A stretch of DNA of 64,000 nucleotides from CALFVT01 sp039989855. Its GTDB lineage: Bacteria > Pseudomonadota > Alphaproteobacteria > Caulobacterales > Maricaulaceae. Position 1 is the first letter of the stretch. Every line of letters begins with the position of its first letter. The stretch is taken from positions 70,118 to 134,117 of the forward strand of contig JBDXGZ010000024.1 in assembly GCA_039989855.1 (NCBI GenBank), given 5' to 3'. The notes below the pieces were generated by a model. It had not been told where the DNA came from and did no database searches. It worked only from the letters and a program-made list of their open reading frames with translations. This document shows positions 1 to 9,540 of the stretch, one piece after another. The translations under genes and the position numbers were made by a program.

Positions 1-3
1 GCG

Positions 4-729
4 GTGACGCCGCAAGTTCGCAAGACGGCGCTATGGCTCATCGAGATTGTTAAATCCAATACGAGCCTGTTTGATCAGGGACGCGAAACCCGAATTGAGT
101 GGCGCGAACTCCCTGCGGATAAAACCCGTTCGCGCCTGTCAAACCTGTTATTTTTTGGCGGGGCGGCGGCGATGATGGTCTTGGCTTACGTTTTTAAAAA
201 TGGCGGGGCGCTTTACGGTATTGGCGGCTTGGCGGCGCTACGCTGTTTGGATCCGAAAATCATGCAAGCGGTGCAGCAGAAACTGCCCTTTGTGAAGGTA
301 AAACCTCTGGCGATTGAAGACCTACGCTCACGCTATCAAATAGAGGCGCAAATCGACGCTGATCCGCAAGCCTTTCTGAGCCATATTGATGGCAGCTTGG
401 CCATAGCTGACAATATTCTAACGCGGCTGTCACTGCCCGAGGCGCAAGCAGAATGGCATGACCACCCGCGCCTCATGGGAGTGGTGCAAAATCTCCTCGA
501 AGCGCAAGCGATGAATGATAGCGACTATGCGCTGAAACTAATCGATCAAGAACTTGGCTCGCTCTTGGGGTCAGACGGGATTGAAATTGTGGAATATAGT
601 CCGAAACAGGCAGGGCTGTTTGATGCGCTGCCGAGCCTTGGGGAGACGCAGACCCGCATGGCTGCGCCTGCCTTGGTCAAGGATGGACGCGTTATTCGGC
701 GCGGCACAATTTGGGTGGCGGACACATGA
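4..729 (+). CDS. Membrane protein of unknown function, partner of Hsp70-like ATPase; 5' end probably outside window
   Basis: Unrecognised protein of at least 241 residues. The frame is open to the window edge and the first possible start here is a GTG at position 4, so the true start probably lies upstream. One or two hydrophobic stretches lie at about residues 48-80, followed by a charged, probably helical region with no catalytic motif I know. The stop lies 10 bases before the ATG of the Hsp70-like gene, so the two are very likely co-transcribed. By analogy with Hsp70 gene pairs this could be a co-factor or membrane anchor, but there is no GrpE or J-domain signature (no HPD), so that is inference only. 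Confidence 0.7.
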   Translation: MTPQVRKTALWLIEIVKSNTSLFDQGRETRIEWRELPADKTRSRLSNLLFFGGAAAMMVLAYVFKNGGALYGIGGLAALRCLDPKIMQAVQQKLPFVKVKPLAIEDLRSRYQIEAQIDADPQAFLSHIDGSLAIADNILTRLSLPEAQAEWHDHPRLMGVVQNLLEAQAMNDSDYALKLIDQELGSLLGSDGIEIVEYSPKQAGLFDALPSLGETQTRMAAPALVKDGRVIRRGTIWVADT

Positions 730-739
730 GTAGGTTCAC

Positions 740-2665
740 ATGAGTACCCTACCAGATTTGGAATTTATCGGCTTTGACCTTGGCCACGGCGAGACGGCCT
801 TGGGCCGCGCTCATAGCCGCTCTTTGCGAGAACCGGAAATTCTCGAATTTCGCGGGGAACGGAGTTTTGTTACCGCCATTGCCAATACGGACAAAGGCGT
901 GCGGATTGGCGCCGAGGCATTGAACCTTGCGGCGCTCGCGGACGCGGGATTAGCAAAGCGTGATAATGTCTGGGTGAAATTCAAAAGCCGTGAGCTTGAT
1001 CTTGACGCGGTGAAAACACCGACGCAGCTTTTTGCTAAGACTTTGTTTGAGCACCTTAGCCGTGAGGGTCAAATAGAGGGGATGACTGAGAGCCAATTCC
1101 TTGTGGGTTGCCCGTCAGGGTGGGACACAGACACCCGTAACGCTTACCAAGCCTTATTTCGAGAGGCAGGGCTAACGAACTGCCAAGTCGTCGCCGAGAG
1201 CCGTGCAGCGCTGATGACGGCGCTTGAGCAAGGCTACGTCACTGTCGATGCGGCCAAGAAAACGGTGTTGATTGTCGACATTGGCTCTTCGACTACGGAC
1301 TTCACCTATTGCCATAATATGGACGCGCAAGATGTTGGCCATAATGTTCTGGGGTCGGGGCTTTTGGACAGCGAAGTTTTCGACCTTAATTTGGCGCGTC
1401 AACCCAAACGCGCGCGCATTGAAGCGCTGATTGCGAAACACCCGCACTACCGTCCGATTATGGAATATTGGTGTCGCCGCGTGAAAGAGGACTTCTTTAA
1501 CGGCGATGGGCATACGGTTGAGATGATTAAACGTCTGCCTGTTGACGGCGGGATATTGTTCGAAATTAGCTTGAACGCCGAAGAAGCCGAGGCGATTTTA
1601 AACCGTCCGCTTAAAGCGCTAAACGATTTTAGTTGGCGCAAAGCCTTTGATTATGCCCTACGCGAAACGGTGGAGAGCTTGGGAGGCGAACATCCTGAAA
1701 CGGTTTTGCTGACGGGCGGAGCTTCGCGCTTACCGCTTGTGTTGCCCGCCTGCCAAAAGGCCTTCCCGCAGGCGCGAGCTGTGCGCGGCGCGGAACCTGA
1801 ATTTGCTATCGCGCGCGGTCTTGCGTGGCATGGGCGGTTTGAAACGCTGCACCAAAACTTTCAAAGTGCGGTGCAACATTTGCTGTCTGAGAGTGGGCCG
1901 ATTTACGTTAAGGCCAAGGCCGCGAGTACGGATTTGGGCGGACGTCTTGCCCCCGCTTTGGTTGACGCCATGACCGAGAGTTGCGTTTTACCCGCCTTTC
2001 AGGCGTGGCGGCGCGGTGACGTTGATAAGCTCTCAGATGTGGAAGCCGTCCTGAAGGATAATGTGCAAAAATGGTTGGAGGGCAACGCCTCACAAGAGAT
2101 GTTACAACCGATTTTAAACGAATGGTTTACGAGGCTTCAGCGCCAGATTGAAAATGATACAGACCCGCTGTGCCGTGACCACGGCTTGCCTGCGATGGTC
2201 TTGTCTTTGGATGATAGCCCCCATGTGAACCGCCACCTTGAAGGCTTATCGATGCAAGTCCCACAGGTTGCCAGTCTCGAAAGTGACACGGCCTTGATGG
2301 GGACGACCTTATCGACGATTTTGGCGGGTGTCTTATTAGCGAAAGCGAACCTTCTCGCGCCGCTTTTGGCCAACCCCGTCGGCATTATTATCGGCGCAGC
2401 GATGGCAGGCGGGGTCTTTGTCTTTGGCAAGAAACGCCTCGAAGGCACGTTCCGCTCGGCGAAGGTTCCTGTGGCCGCGCGGCAAATTATGACAAATAAA
2501 CGCATCCGAAAAGCGATCAAAAAACAACGCCCTGAAATGATCTCCGCCGTTGCGCAAGCATGGGACGCTGCGGCGCAGGAACAGTTCACAGGCGAGCTTG
2601 CGGATATGTTAGAGACAGCTTTAAGTGAACGGGCTGATAGCCGCGCGAGATTGTTTTTAATTTAG
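740..2665 (+). CDS. Hsp70/actin-fold ATPase with C-terminal hydrophobic segment
   Basis: Protein of 641 residues with the nucleotide-binding motifs of the Hsp70/actin superfamily: phosphate-1 loop FIGFDLGHGE at about residues 9-18, phosphate-2 loop IVDIGSSTTDF at about 176-188, and adenosine motif LLTGGASRLP at about 322-333. The C-terminal half does not look like the DnaK substrate-binding domain. It carries a hydrophobic stretch at about 520-560 (ILAGVLLAKAN, then a Gly/Ala-rich run) followed by a basic amphipathic tail. That suggests a membrane-attached Hsp70-like ATPase rather than a soluble chaperone. It follows the upstream gene by 10 bases. The family is clear from motifs; the cellular role is unknown. 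Confidence 0.8.
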   Translation: MSTLPDLEFIGFDLGHGETALGRAHSRSLREPEILEFRGERSFVTAIANTDKGVRIGAEALNLAALADAGLAKRDNVWVKFKSRELDLDAVKTPTQLFAKTLFEHLSREGQIEGMTESQFLVGCPSGWDTDTRNAYQALFREAGLTNCQVVAESRAALMTALEQGYVTVDAAKKTVLIVDIGSSTTDFTYCHNMDAQDVGHNVLGSGLLDSEVFDLNLARQPKRARIEALIAKHPHYRPIMEYWCRRVKEDFFNGDGHTVEMIKRLPVDGGILFEISLNAEEAEAILNRPLKALNDFSWRKAFDYALRETVESLGGEHPETVLLTGGASRLPLVLPACQKAFPQARAVRGAEPEFAIARGLAWHGRFETLHQNFQSAVQHLLSESGPIYVKAKAASTDLGGRLAPALVDAMTESCVLPAFQAWRRGDVDKLSDVEAVLKDNVQKWLEGNASQEMLQPILNEWFTRLQRQIENDTDPLCRDHGLPAMVLSLDDSPHVNRHLEGLSMQVPQVASLESDTALMGTTLSTILAGVLLAKANLLAPLLANPVGIIIGAAMAGGVFVFGKKRLEGTFRSAKVPVAARQIMTNKRIRKAIKKQRPEMISAVAQAWDAAAQEQFTGELADMLETALSERADSRARLFLI

Positions 2666-2735
2666 GTGCACCATTATTAAATTAATTCACGGAATTAGCC
2701 TTATCAAATGGCTTTAATTACGGCATAGATGGCTC

Positions 2736-3305
2736 ATGAAAGATTATCTGTTTTACCCATTTTGCGCTTTGGTTGTCGGGGCCATCATTTATTACGCCTT
2801 GTCATTTACGGTTGAGGTTGAACCGATTGATGTATCGGGCGGGTTCGAAATTAAGGGGGAGCAGTTACAATATCTTCTGATTCCTGAGCGGCTCGAATGC
2901 ACCCTTATTTCAGATAAGCTGACGGGCACTTCAGCGGTATCCATGACCTCAAATGTGAATAAAGAAACAGCTCCGCCTTCGGCCGGTATCTCTGCGCGGT
3001 TAGGTCTAGAGTTTGAGCAGGCTTTTTCAGGTAAGACTCTTATTATGACGGTCAGGGCACGGGCTAGCGAGGTGAATCCGTCGCCAAGTTTTCAAATGGG
3101 TTATTTTGCCATTGGCGCAAATAGTTCTGGTTGGAAAGATTTTGACCTTACAGAAAATTATGAGAATTATAGCTTTAAGTTTAATAAAACTGTACCTACG
3201 GGAGATACAGGCGGCGACTTCGCTGGGATTTGGCCAGACGTGGATGGTTTTGGGCGCGGTATGGTTGTCGAATCTATTAAGGTTGAAATCGCCGCGGAGG
3301 GCTAG
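2736..3305 (+). CDS. Membrane-anchored protein with beta-rich extracytoplasmic domain, unknown function
   Basis: Protein of 189 residues with a single N-terminal membrane segment at about residues 5-22 and a beta-rich remainder (repeated aromatic and glycine positions such as FQMGYFAIG and SGWKDFDL). The pattern recalls jelly-roll, carbohydrate-binding-like domains found near polysaccharide genes, and the next genes do act on sugars. That resemblance is by eye only. It starts 70 bases after the Hsp70-like gene and ends 16 bases before the convergent AGE-family gene. Confidence 0.6.
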   Translation: MKDYLFYPFCALVVGAIIYYALSFTVEVEPIDVSGGFEIKGEQLQYLLIPERLECTLISDKLTGTSAVSMTSNVNKETAPPSAGISARLGLEFEQAFSGKTLIMTVRARASEVNPSPSFQMGYFAIGANSSGWKDFDLTENYENYSFKFNKTVPTGDTGGDFAGIWPDVDGFGRGMVVESIKVEIAAEG

Positions 3306-3321
3306 CCTGTTAGGCTCTACT

Positions 3322-4425
3322 TTACGCTAACCGCTTTAGTTCACAGATCATAGCTACGATGTGGTACATGTTACTGACGGGAATAGTGGCCGCAATATCT
3401 TGTCCCGTTTCATCAAATTGATCATGCCATAGGCCGTTGGGCGTGAGATAGTCTTTCATGAAATGATCCAGCAGGTCAGGCAGCATGACCTTGGCAGGGG
3501 TATAGCCGTCTAAGGCAAGGGCGATGTGGGCTTTAATCCATTCCGTTTGCACCCAGAGCCGGCGGGTCGTACGCACGGGATGGTGATCTGGCGCGCGGGT
3601 TTCATCTATTAAATAAGGCCTCGCTTGCCGTGCGAGTGTGTCAAAAATCATTTCGCGTAGATGGGCGTGATTATCACCCGTGAGGCGGTCATGCCATCCC
3701 AGTAGCCATATCCATTCTGCGGCGTGACCAGGCTCAAGGCTATCTCCCTTTTGGCCTGATAGTTGCGACCAATCTTGCCCGAAGAATTCAATTATACCCT
3801 GTGTATCTTTACTGTAAAAATGGTCTTTAAATAAAGAAAGGCTAACTTTAGCGCGTTTCAAAAAACGTGTGTCGCCTGTGGCTTCAAATAGATAGAGATG
3901 CGCTTCGAACAGGTGCATGTGCGGATTTTGACGGCGTGGCAATGTACCGAGTTCGTCTTCATGCCAACCGCCCTTTGGATGTTTTAGCTCATCAATAGCT
4001 TTAATGATTTTATCAATCCAGAGTCGGTATTGATCATCATCCGTTTGCTTAAAGAGGCTTGCCGCAGAAAGCATGTAAAAGGCATGATCATAAAGATCGC
4101 AGCGACCGTCCGTGATTTTATAAGTGTCATTCATACGGTGTATAAAATGCGTCCCTTGCCACCCTTGGAGGAACATAAATTCGAAACTTGTCTTAGCAAT
4201 TTCTAAACCGTCAAACCATCCCATCTCATGAGCGGTGGTATAACAATAGACTTGACGTGCTTGAATGCGGTGACGCCGATTGGCATGAATATCGGGTGTA
4301 CCGTTTTTATTCAGATGCTCGTACCAACCACCATGAGCGTCACGACCCTGTTTCGCCCATAGCTTAAGGCTACGTACCATCCACTGGGCGTATGTGTCAT
4401 AATAAGGTGTGAAAGAGCTTTGCAT
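3322..4425 (-). CDS. AGE-family sugar epimerase/isomerase
   Basis: Protein of 367 residues, the usual size for the N-acylglucosamine 2-epimerase (AGE) family of alpha/alpha-barrel enzymes, which interconvert sugars such as N-acetylmannosamine/N-acetylglucosamine or mannose/glucose/fructose. Family signatures are visible: RHRIQARQVY near residue 50, NPHMHLFEAHLYL near 170 and EPGHAAEWIWLL near 230, with the conserved histidines of the active site. The exact substrate cannot be read from sequence. It is transcribed divergently from the UDP-sugar epimerase gene and sits in a sugar-nucleotide block. Confidence 0.82.
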   Translation of the reverse strand: MQSSFTPYYDTYAQWMVRSLKLWAKQGRDAHGGWYEHLNKNGTPDIHANRRHRIQARQVYCYTTAHEMGWFDGLEIAKTSFEFMFLQGWQGTHFIHRMNDTYKITDGRCDLYDHAFYMLSAASLFKQTDDDQYRLWIDKIIKAIDELKHPKGGWHEDELGTLPRRQNPHMHLFEAHLYLFEATGDTRFLKRAKVSLSLFKDHFYSKDTQGIIEFFGQDWSQLSGQKGDSLEPGHAAEWIWLLGWHDRLTGDNHAHLREMIFDTLARQARPYLIDETRAPDHHPVRTTRRLWVQTEWIKAHIALALDGYTPAKVMLPDLLDHFMKDYLTPNGLWHDQFDETGQDIAATIPVSNMYHIVAMICELKRLA

Positions 4426-4490
4426 TTGTGGTCTGTATCATTCCTGTTTGTAAGACTTGCGCCCGTTGCTAGATAGGTTACACCAAAGCC

Positions 4491-5462
4491 ATGAGAATTT
4501 TCTTAACAGGATGCGCAGGATTTGTCGGTTTTCACGCGGCAAAGAAACTTTTGCGCGAAGGGCATTACGTTATCGGCGTTGATAATCTGAATGATTATTA
4601 TGATCCGTCATTGAAGCACACTCGGCTCAAGGTTTTACACGCCTATGATGATTTTGAGTTTCACCCTGTTGACATTGTTGATCAAGCGGCTTTGCAAAGA
4701 GTCGCTGACGGGCAGGGTATTACCCATATATTGCACCTCGCGGCGCAACCAGGTGTTCGTTACAGCCTTGAAAATCCGCGCAGCTATGCAGATAGTAATT
4801 TAATTGGTCATCTAAATATATTAGAACTCGCGCGTCATACGGACGGATTGGAGCATCTTGTCTATGCTTCGTCTAGCTCCGTTTACGGGGACCGCGAAGG
4901 GGGCGACTTCCGCGAAGACGATGCGACACGATCGCCTGTCTCGCTTTACGCAGCGACAAAAATGGGCGGTGAAATGCTCGCTGAAAGTTATGCGCGACTT
5001 TACGATATTGCGATGACAGGCCTACGGTTTTTTACGGTTTACGGGCCTTATGGTCGTCCAGATATGGCCTATTATATGTTCATTGATAAGGTGTTGCGCG
5101 GGGAGACAATTACGCTGTTTTCGCCAGATGAAATGGAGCGTGATTTTACCTATATAGATGACATCACAGCGGTTATCCCAACGCTCCTAGAACAGATGCC
5201 TCAGCTTACTGAAGGGCGGCGGCACGAAATTTATAACCTTGGTAATTCGTCGCCTGCGAAATTGCGTGACCTCGTAGTGGCCGTTGAAACCGCTTGCGGT
5301 GTGAAAGCCAACATAGAGGTCGCAGATAAACAAGCTGGCGATGTAAGCCGTACGTTTGCTAATATTGATAAGGCGCGTAAAAAACTACAGTTTGACCCTC
5401 AGATGCCCTTGGGTCAGGGCATCCAAATTTGCGTCGATTGGTACAGAAGCTATTTAAGTTAG
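4491..5462 (+). CDS. NAD-dependent UDP-sugar epimerase, UDP-glucuronate 4-epimerase-like
   Basis: Extended short-chain dehydrogenase of 323 residues. The N-terminus has the Rossmann motif GCAGFVG (residues 7-13) and VDNLNDYYD near 31-39, typical of the UDP-glucuronate 4-epimerase branch. SSSSVYGD (about 125) and the catalytic YAATK (about 153-157) complete the active site. The expected role is making UDP-galacturonate from UDP-glucuronate for surface polysaccharides. It converges with galU, and the two stop codons overlap by 4 bases. GalU makes UDP-glucose, the precursor of UDP-glucuronate, so the two fit one pathway. Confidence 0.85.
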   Translation: MRIFLTGCAGFVGFHAAKKLLREGHYVIGVDNLNDYYDPSLKHTRLKVLHAYDDFEFHPVDIVDQAALQRVADGQGITHILHLAAQPGVRYSLENPRSYADSNLIGHLNILELARHTDGLEHLVYASSSSVYGDREGGDFREDDATRSPVSLYAATKMGGEMLAESYARLYDIAMTGLRFFTVYGPYGRPDMAYYMFIDKVLRGETITLFSPDEMERDFTYIDDITAVIPTLLEQMPQLTEGRRHEIYNLGNSSPAKLRDLVVAVETACGVKANIEVADKQAGDVSRTFANIDKARKKLQFDPQMPLGQGIQICVDWYRSYLS

Positions 5463-6337
5463 CTGTTTTGACTGTGCCATTGTTTTATAAGCTCACGGGC
5501 TTGCTCACCAATTTCATCATGATCAACGGCGTGTGCGAGGACGGTTTCGAAATATCCAAGCTTTGACCCGCAATCATAATCTTGTCCCTCATATTCCAAA
5601 GCATGGAAGCTTTGAATTTCCATTAAGCGCGCCATAGCGTCGGTGAGCTGAATTTCACCGCCAGCACCCGCTGCTTGACCTTTAAGGAGTGACCAAATTT
5701 CAGGCTGCAAAATATAACGGCCTGTGATTTTGAGGTTAGACGGCGCGTCCGCTTGCGCTGGTTTTTCAACCATGCCCGACATCTCATAGAGATTACCGTC
5801 GCGCGATTTCGGCGCAATCACACCGTAGGAGGAGACCTTCTCCATAGGAACCGCGTCCACAGCGATAATATTGCCGCCGACTTTATCATAAGCTTCGACC
5901 ATTTGCGCGAGGCAGCTTTTTTCTGACTTTACCAAAACATCTGGCAAGAGAACCGCAAAGGGCTCGTCGCCTATCACGTCTCGGGCGCACCAGATCGCAT
6001 GACCAAGGCCGAGAGGACGTTGTTGGCGGACGAAACTTGTAGACCCTGCCTCGGGAACATCAGACGTCACTTGAGTAAGTATGTTTGTCTTATTTTTCTC
6101 CCGTAAACTGACTTCAAGTTCAAAAGCATGGTCGAAATAATCTTCAATCGCGCCTTTGTTGCGGCCTGTGACGAAGACAATATGTTCGATACCCGCGGCG
6201 CGGGCTTCATCGACGACATATTGAATAGCCGGACGGTCAACGACTGGCATCATTTCTTTAGGAATGGATTTTGTGGCTGGGAGAACGCGAGTTCCGAACC
6301 CAGCAACAGGCAATACTGCTTTGCGAATTTTCTTCAT
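5459..6337 (-). CDS. galU: UTP--glucose-1-phosphate uridylyltransferase
   Basis: Protein of 292 residues, full length for bacterial GalU, which joins UTP and glucose-1-phosphate to give UDP-glucose in the cytoplasm. The nucleotide-binding N-terminus is classic: PVAGFGTRVLPATKSIPKEM (residues 11-30), followed by DRPAIQYVVDEA. GRYILQPEIW and the GGEIQLTDAM segment (about 225) are also GalU signatures. It lies 35 bases downstream of glmS on the same strand, so the two may share a transcript feeding cell-envelope sugar nucleotides. Confidence 0.95.
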   Translation of the reverse strand: MKKIRKAVLPVAGFGTRVLPATKSIPKEMMPVVDRPAIQYVVDEARAAGIEHIVFVTGRNKGAIEDYFDHAFELEVSLREKNKTNILTQVTSDVPEAGSTSFVRQQRPLGLGHAIWCARDVIGDEPFAVLLPDVLVKSEKSCLAQMVEAYDKVGGNIIAVDAVPMEKVSSYGVIAPKSRDGNLYEMSGMVEKPAQADAPSNLKITGRYILQPEIWSLLKGQAAGAGGEIQLTDAMARLMEIQSFHALEYEGQDYDCGSKLGYFETVLAHAVDHDEIGEQARELIKQWHSQNS

Positions 6338-6372
6338 AGTGATTGTTACCCTAATAACATTGATTTTTATAG

Positions 6373-8190
6373 CTACTCGACGGTTACTGACTTTGCCAAG
6401 TTACGTGGTTGATCGACATCTGTCCCGAGGTGGACAGCGGCGTGATAGGCCAAGAGCTGTACAGCAATCGTCATGATGATCGGGGCCGTAAATTCATGGC
6501 TTTGGGGCAGAACCAATAAATCATCGGCGAATGGCCCCGCTTTATCAGCACCCGCTTGGTCGGTAATCAACACAATATGAGCGCCGCGCGAGGCGACTTC
6601 TTGGAGATTGGAAATAGTTTTCTCAAATAGCTCATCGACAGGCGCGATAACTATAACGGGCGTTCCGTCTTCAATCAGGGCAATCGGGCCGTGTTTTAAC
6701 TCGCCCGCCGCGTAGCCTTCGGCGTGAATATAGGAAATTTCTTTGAGCTTTAATGCCCCTTCAAAGGCAATCGGCACATGTGGGCCACGGCCTAGATAAA
6801 AGGCATTCGGATGTTTTGAGAGATCAAAGGCCATAGCTTCAATCTCGGATTCAAGCCTTAGTGCATGGGAAATTAAACGCGGGGTTTGAATAAGGGCTTT
6901 GGCAAGCTCAGCTTCTTGGGCTTTATCAAGTGTTTTACGCGCGCGCCCTGCGGCTAATGTTAGGGCCGCTAGTGCTGTAAGTTGTGAGGTAAAGGCCTTA
7001 GTTGAAGCAACGCCAATTTCTGGTCCTGCATTAATCGGGAGCGCGATATTGGCTTCACGGGCCATGGTCGATGTCATGACATTCACAAGCGCCACAGTCT
7101 TTAAACCCGCCTCTTTACAATAGCGAAGGGCCGCCAATGTGTCTGCTGTTTCCCCTGACTGCGAGACGGCAATGAAGAGGGAGTTTTTCGTCAGCACGGG
7201 CTTTCTATAGCGAAATTCCGAGGCAATATCGATATCAACGGCGAGGCCTGCATATTGTTCGAACCAATATTTGGCTACCATGCCCGCATAGGAAGCGGTA
7301 CCGCAAGCGACGATAATCACGCGGTCAACATCTGCAAAGCTAAGCTCACTCGGGAGATCTGCTTTGACATGAAACCCGTCAATATAATTGCTAAGGGTTC
7401 GACCAACCGTCTCAGGTTGTTCGTTAATTTCTTTGAGCATGAAATGGCGATAATTGCCTTTTTCAGCCATCGCGGGGCCGCCGCTAATGATAGTCACAGG
7501 GCGGTCTACGGCTGTGTCATTAACGTCAAATATCTTGTAGCTGTCCTTAGTCAGAACAGCCCAGTCGCCTTCTTCGAGATAAATTAAACGGTTGGTTAAT
7601 TGACCGAGCGCCATCGCGTCAGATCCCGCATACATTTCGCCGTCGCCGATACCAATAGCAAGCGGTGAGCCGGCGCGGGCGATGAACATTTCATCATTAT
7701 GACCATCAATGATCAGGCCGAGCGCATAAGCGCCGCGTAGCTGTTTTAGGGATTGGCTAAAGGCCTCTATAGGCGGAAGATTTTGCGCGAGGGCTGTGTC
7801 AACAAGATGGGCGATGACCTCGGTATCGGTTTGCGTCTCAAATTGACGGGTCTTTGAAAGCTCTTCTCGCAATTCAACGAAATTTTCGATAATGCCATTA
7901 TGAACAACACAGACGCGGCCCGAAATATGCGGGTGAGCATTCGTTTCATTCGGGATACCGTGGGTGGCCCACCGCGTATGGGCAATGCCCATTTGACCAT
8001 CTATGTGATGGTTTTGCAGTTTCGTCACGAGGGACTTGATTTTACCTTCGGCCCGTTCACGGCTTAGGGTTCCGTTATTTAAAACAGAGACGCCAGAACT
8101 ATCATAGCCTCTATATTCAAGTCGCTTGATTCCGTCGACTAAACGGTCTGTTACCTCAGTGGTTCCAACAATGCCGACAATTCCGCACAT
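6373..8190 (-). CDS. glmS: Glutamine--fructose-6-phosphate aminotransferase (isomerizing)
   Basis: Protein of 605 residues, full length for GlmS, which makes glucosamine-6-phosphate from fructose-6-phosphate and glutamine and so starts UDP-GlcNAc synthesis. Cys2 of MCGIVGIVG is the glutaminase nucleophile exposed after removal of Met. HTRWATHG (about 72-79) and HNGIIEN (about 97-103) are glutaminase-domain motifs. Two SIS sugar-isomerase domains follow (about 280-420 and 455-590), with SQSGETADT and the conserved C-terminus AKSVTVE. It heads a leftward pair with galU. Confidence 0.97.
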   Translation of the reverse strand: MCGIVGIVGTTEVTDRLVDGIKRLEYRGYDSSGVSVLNNGTLSRERAEGKIKSLVTKLQNHHIDGQMGIAHTRWATHGIPNETNAHPHISGRVCVVHNGIIENFVELREELSKTRQFETQTDTEVIAHLVDTALAQNLPPIEAFSQSLKQLRGAYALGLIIDGHNDEMFIARAGSPLAIGIGDGEMYAGSDAMALGQLTNRLIYLEEGDWAVLTKDSYKIFDVNDTAVDRPVTIISGGPAMAEKGNYRHFMLKEINEQPETVGRTLSNYIDGFHVKADLPSELSFADVDRVIIVACGTASYAGMVAKYWFEQYAGLAVDIDIASEFRYRKPVLTKNSLFIAVSQSGETADTLAALRYCKEAGLKTVALVNVMTSTMAREANIALPINAGPEIGVASTKAFTSQLTALAALTLAAGRARKTLDKAQEAELAKALIQTPRLISHALRLESEIEAMAFDLSKHPNAFYLGRGPHVPIAFEGALKLKEISYIHAEGYAAGELKHGPIALIEDGTPVIVIAPVDELFEKTISNLQEVASRGAHIVLITDQAGADKAGPFADDLLVLPQSHEFTAPIIMTIAVQLLAYHAAVHLGTDVDQPRNLAKSVTVE

Positions 8191-8589
8191 ATACTATCCT
8201 TAAATTACGAGCGCATTTAAGGGGAAAAGTGTCAATATTTAGTAGATTTTCAAAAAAAAATGCAGTTTTTACTTTGTTTTTATTCTGTACGCCTCACGAC
8301 TGTTATAGTCGTCCCCCATTTCTTTTGGGCCGTAAATGTTTGTGAGGTCAACAATTTTGTTCAGGTTTTTATCGGTGCAAATGACACTATGGCCAAAACC
8401 CACAAAGTAAACACCAGATAGAAGCTTCCACATATCCACTTCAGGCCGCACAACGTGCTTATTCTGTCCTTACAATGTTCTAGCGGCCTTTAAAGGAGGC
8501 TTTCGGAGGAACAAAAGTAAAATAATTTAACGAGGTGATATTCATAAATTTTGTGAGCACTGAGGAATGTTTCGTGTCATAAGTTAGTC
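8191..8589. other. Intergenic region between divergent glmS and desaturase-family genes
   Basis: About 400 bases, AT-rich next to glmS. It must hold the promoters of glmS (leftward) and of the gene at 8590 (rightward), but I see no convincing -35/-10 pair. On the minus strand, 8269-8451 is open for 60 codons from a GTG (with MWKLLSGVYF and CTDKNLNKIV segments). It has no good ribosome binding site and may be a small unknown gene or a decayed remnant. I cannot support it as a confident gene. Confidence 0.4.
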
Positions 8590-9516
8590 ATGTTAAATGA
8601 AGGCTCTAACTTTCCGCCTGTGCTAATCTGGGCGATCCCGTTTTTCTTGGTGACTTTAATTATAGAATTTTATGTCGCGCAGCGGCGCGTGGGTTCCCAA
8701 AGCCATCAGTGGAAAGACTCTATAGCGTCGCTCCTTATGGGAGTAGGGAACCTTGCAACGGATTTGACCTTTGGCTTTATCAGTCTGGGTTTGTTGATGT
8801 GGGCATGGTCATACCGCGTGATTGATTTGGGATCGGCATGGCCGATTATAGTGTTTGCCTTAGTGCTGCAGGACTTTGTCTATTATTGGAAGCACCGCAT
8901 TTCGCACCGTGTCCGTTGGTTTTGGGCGGCCCATGTGGTGCATCACTCTTCCAAACATTATAATCTCACAACAGCGCTGCGGCAGCCGTGGATCAGTCAT
9001 TTCACTGGCTATAGCCTTATGTCTATCCCTTTGGTACTGATTGGTTTTCATCCGTTTTTGATCGCTTTTGTCGCAGCTTTGAACTTGCTTTATCAATATT
9101 GGATACACACAGAAACCATCAAGCGTATGCCTGTTTGGTTTGAGGTGGTGTTTAATACCCCGTCCCATCACCGCGTACACCACTCTGTTCATCCACGTCA
9201 TTTGGATGCGAACTATGCAGGTATTTTCATCATTTGGGATAGACTATTTGGCAGTTTTGTTCCCGAGCAAGTTGATGAGGCGATAACGTACGGCGTGGTC
9301 AGCCCGATCAACACATATAACCCGTTTAAAATAGCCTTTGCTGAGTGGATTAATATTTTCAAAGATATGTTCAATCCAAATATTTCAATCGGGTTTTGGG
9401 CGCGATTGAAATATGCGCTCGCGCCGCCAGGGTATTCGCATGACGGCTCACGGCAAACCAGTGAAGATATTAAGCGTCAATATATGCGAGAGCATCCAGA
9501 TGAGGTCGGTTCGTAA
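8590..9516 (+). CDS. Fatty acid hydroxylase / sterol desaturase family membrane protein
   Basis: Protein of 308 residues with several membrane segments in the N-terminal half and at about 130-180. It has the three histidine clusters of the di-iron fatty acid hydroxylase superfamily: HRISH (about 102-106), HVVHHS (about 117-122) and HHRVHHSVHP (about 195-204). These bind two iron ions at the cytoplasmic face and hydroxylate or desaturate lipids. Which lipid (sterol, hopanoid, carotenoid, fatty acid or ornithine lipid) cannot be told. It is followed by the convergent phoD-like gene. Confidence 0.87.
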   Translation: MLNEGSNFPPVLIWAIPFFLVTLIIEFYVAQRRVGSQSHQWKDSIASLLMGVGNLATDLTFGFISLGLLMWAWSYRVIDLGSAWPIIVFALVLQDFVYYWKHRISHRVRWFWAAHVVHHSSKHYNLTTALRQPWISHFTGYSLMSIPLVLIGFHPFLIAFVAALNLLYQYWIHTETIKRMPVWFEVVFNTPSHHRVHHSVHPRHLDANYAGIFIIWDRLFGSFVPEQVDEAITYGVVSPINTYNPFKIAFAEWINIFKDMFNPNISIGFWARLKYALAPPGYSHDGSRQTSEDIKRQYMREHPDEVGS

Positions 9517-9540
9517 GGGCGACGGAAATAAGTTTGATTC

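Noticed and set aside
8269..8451. 60-codon frame on the minus strand
   Set aside because: Reported only inside the intergenic note: GTG start without ribosome binding site and no recognised family.
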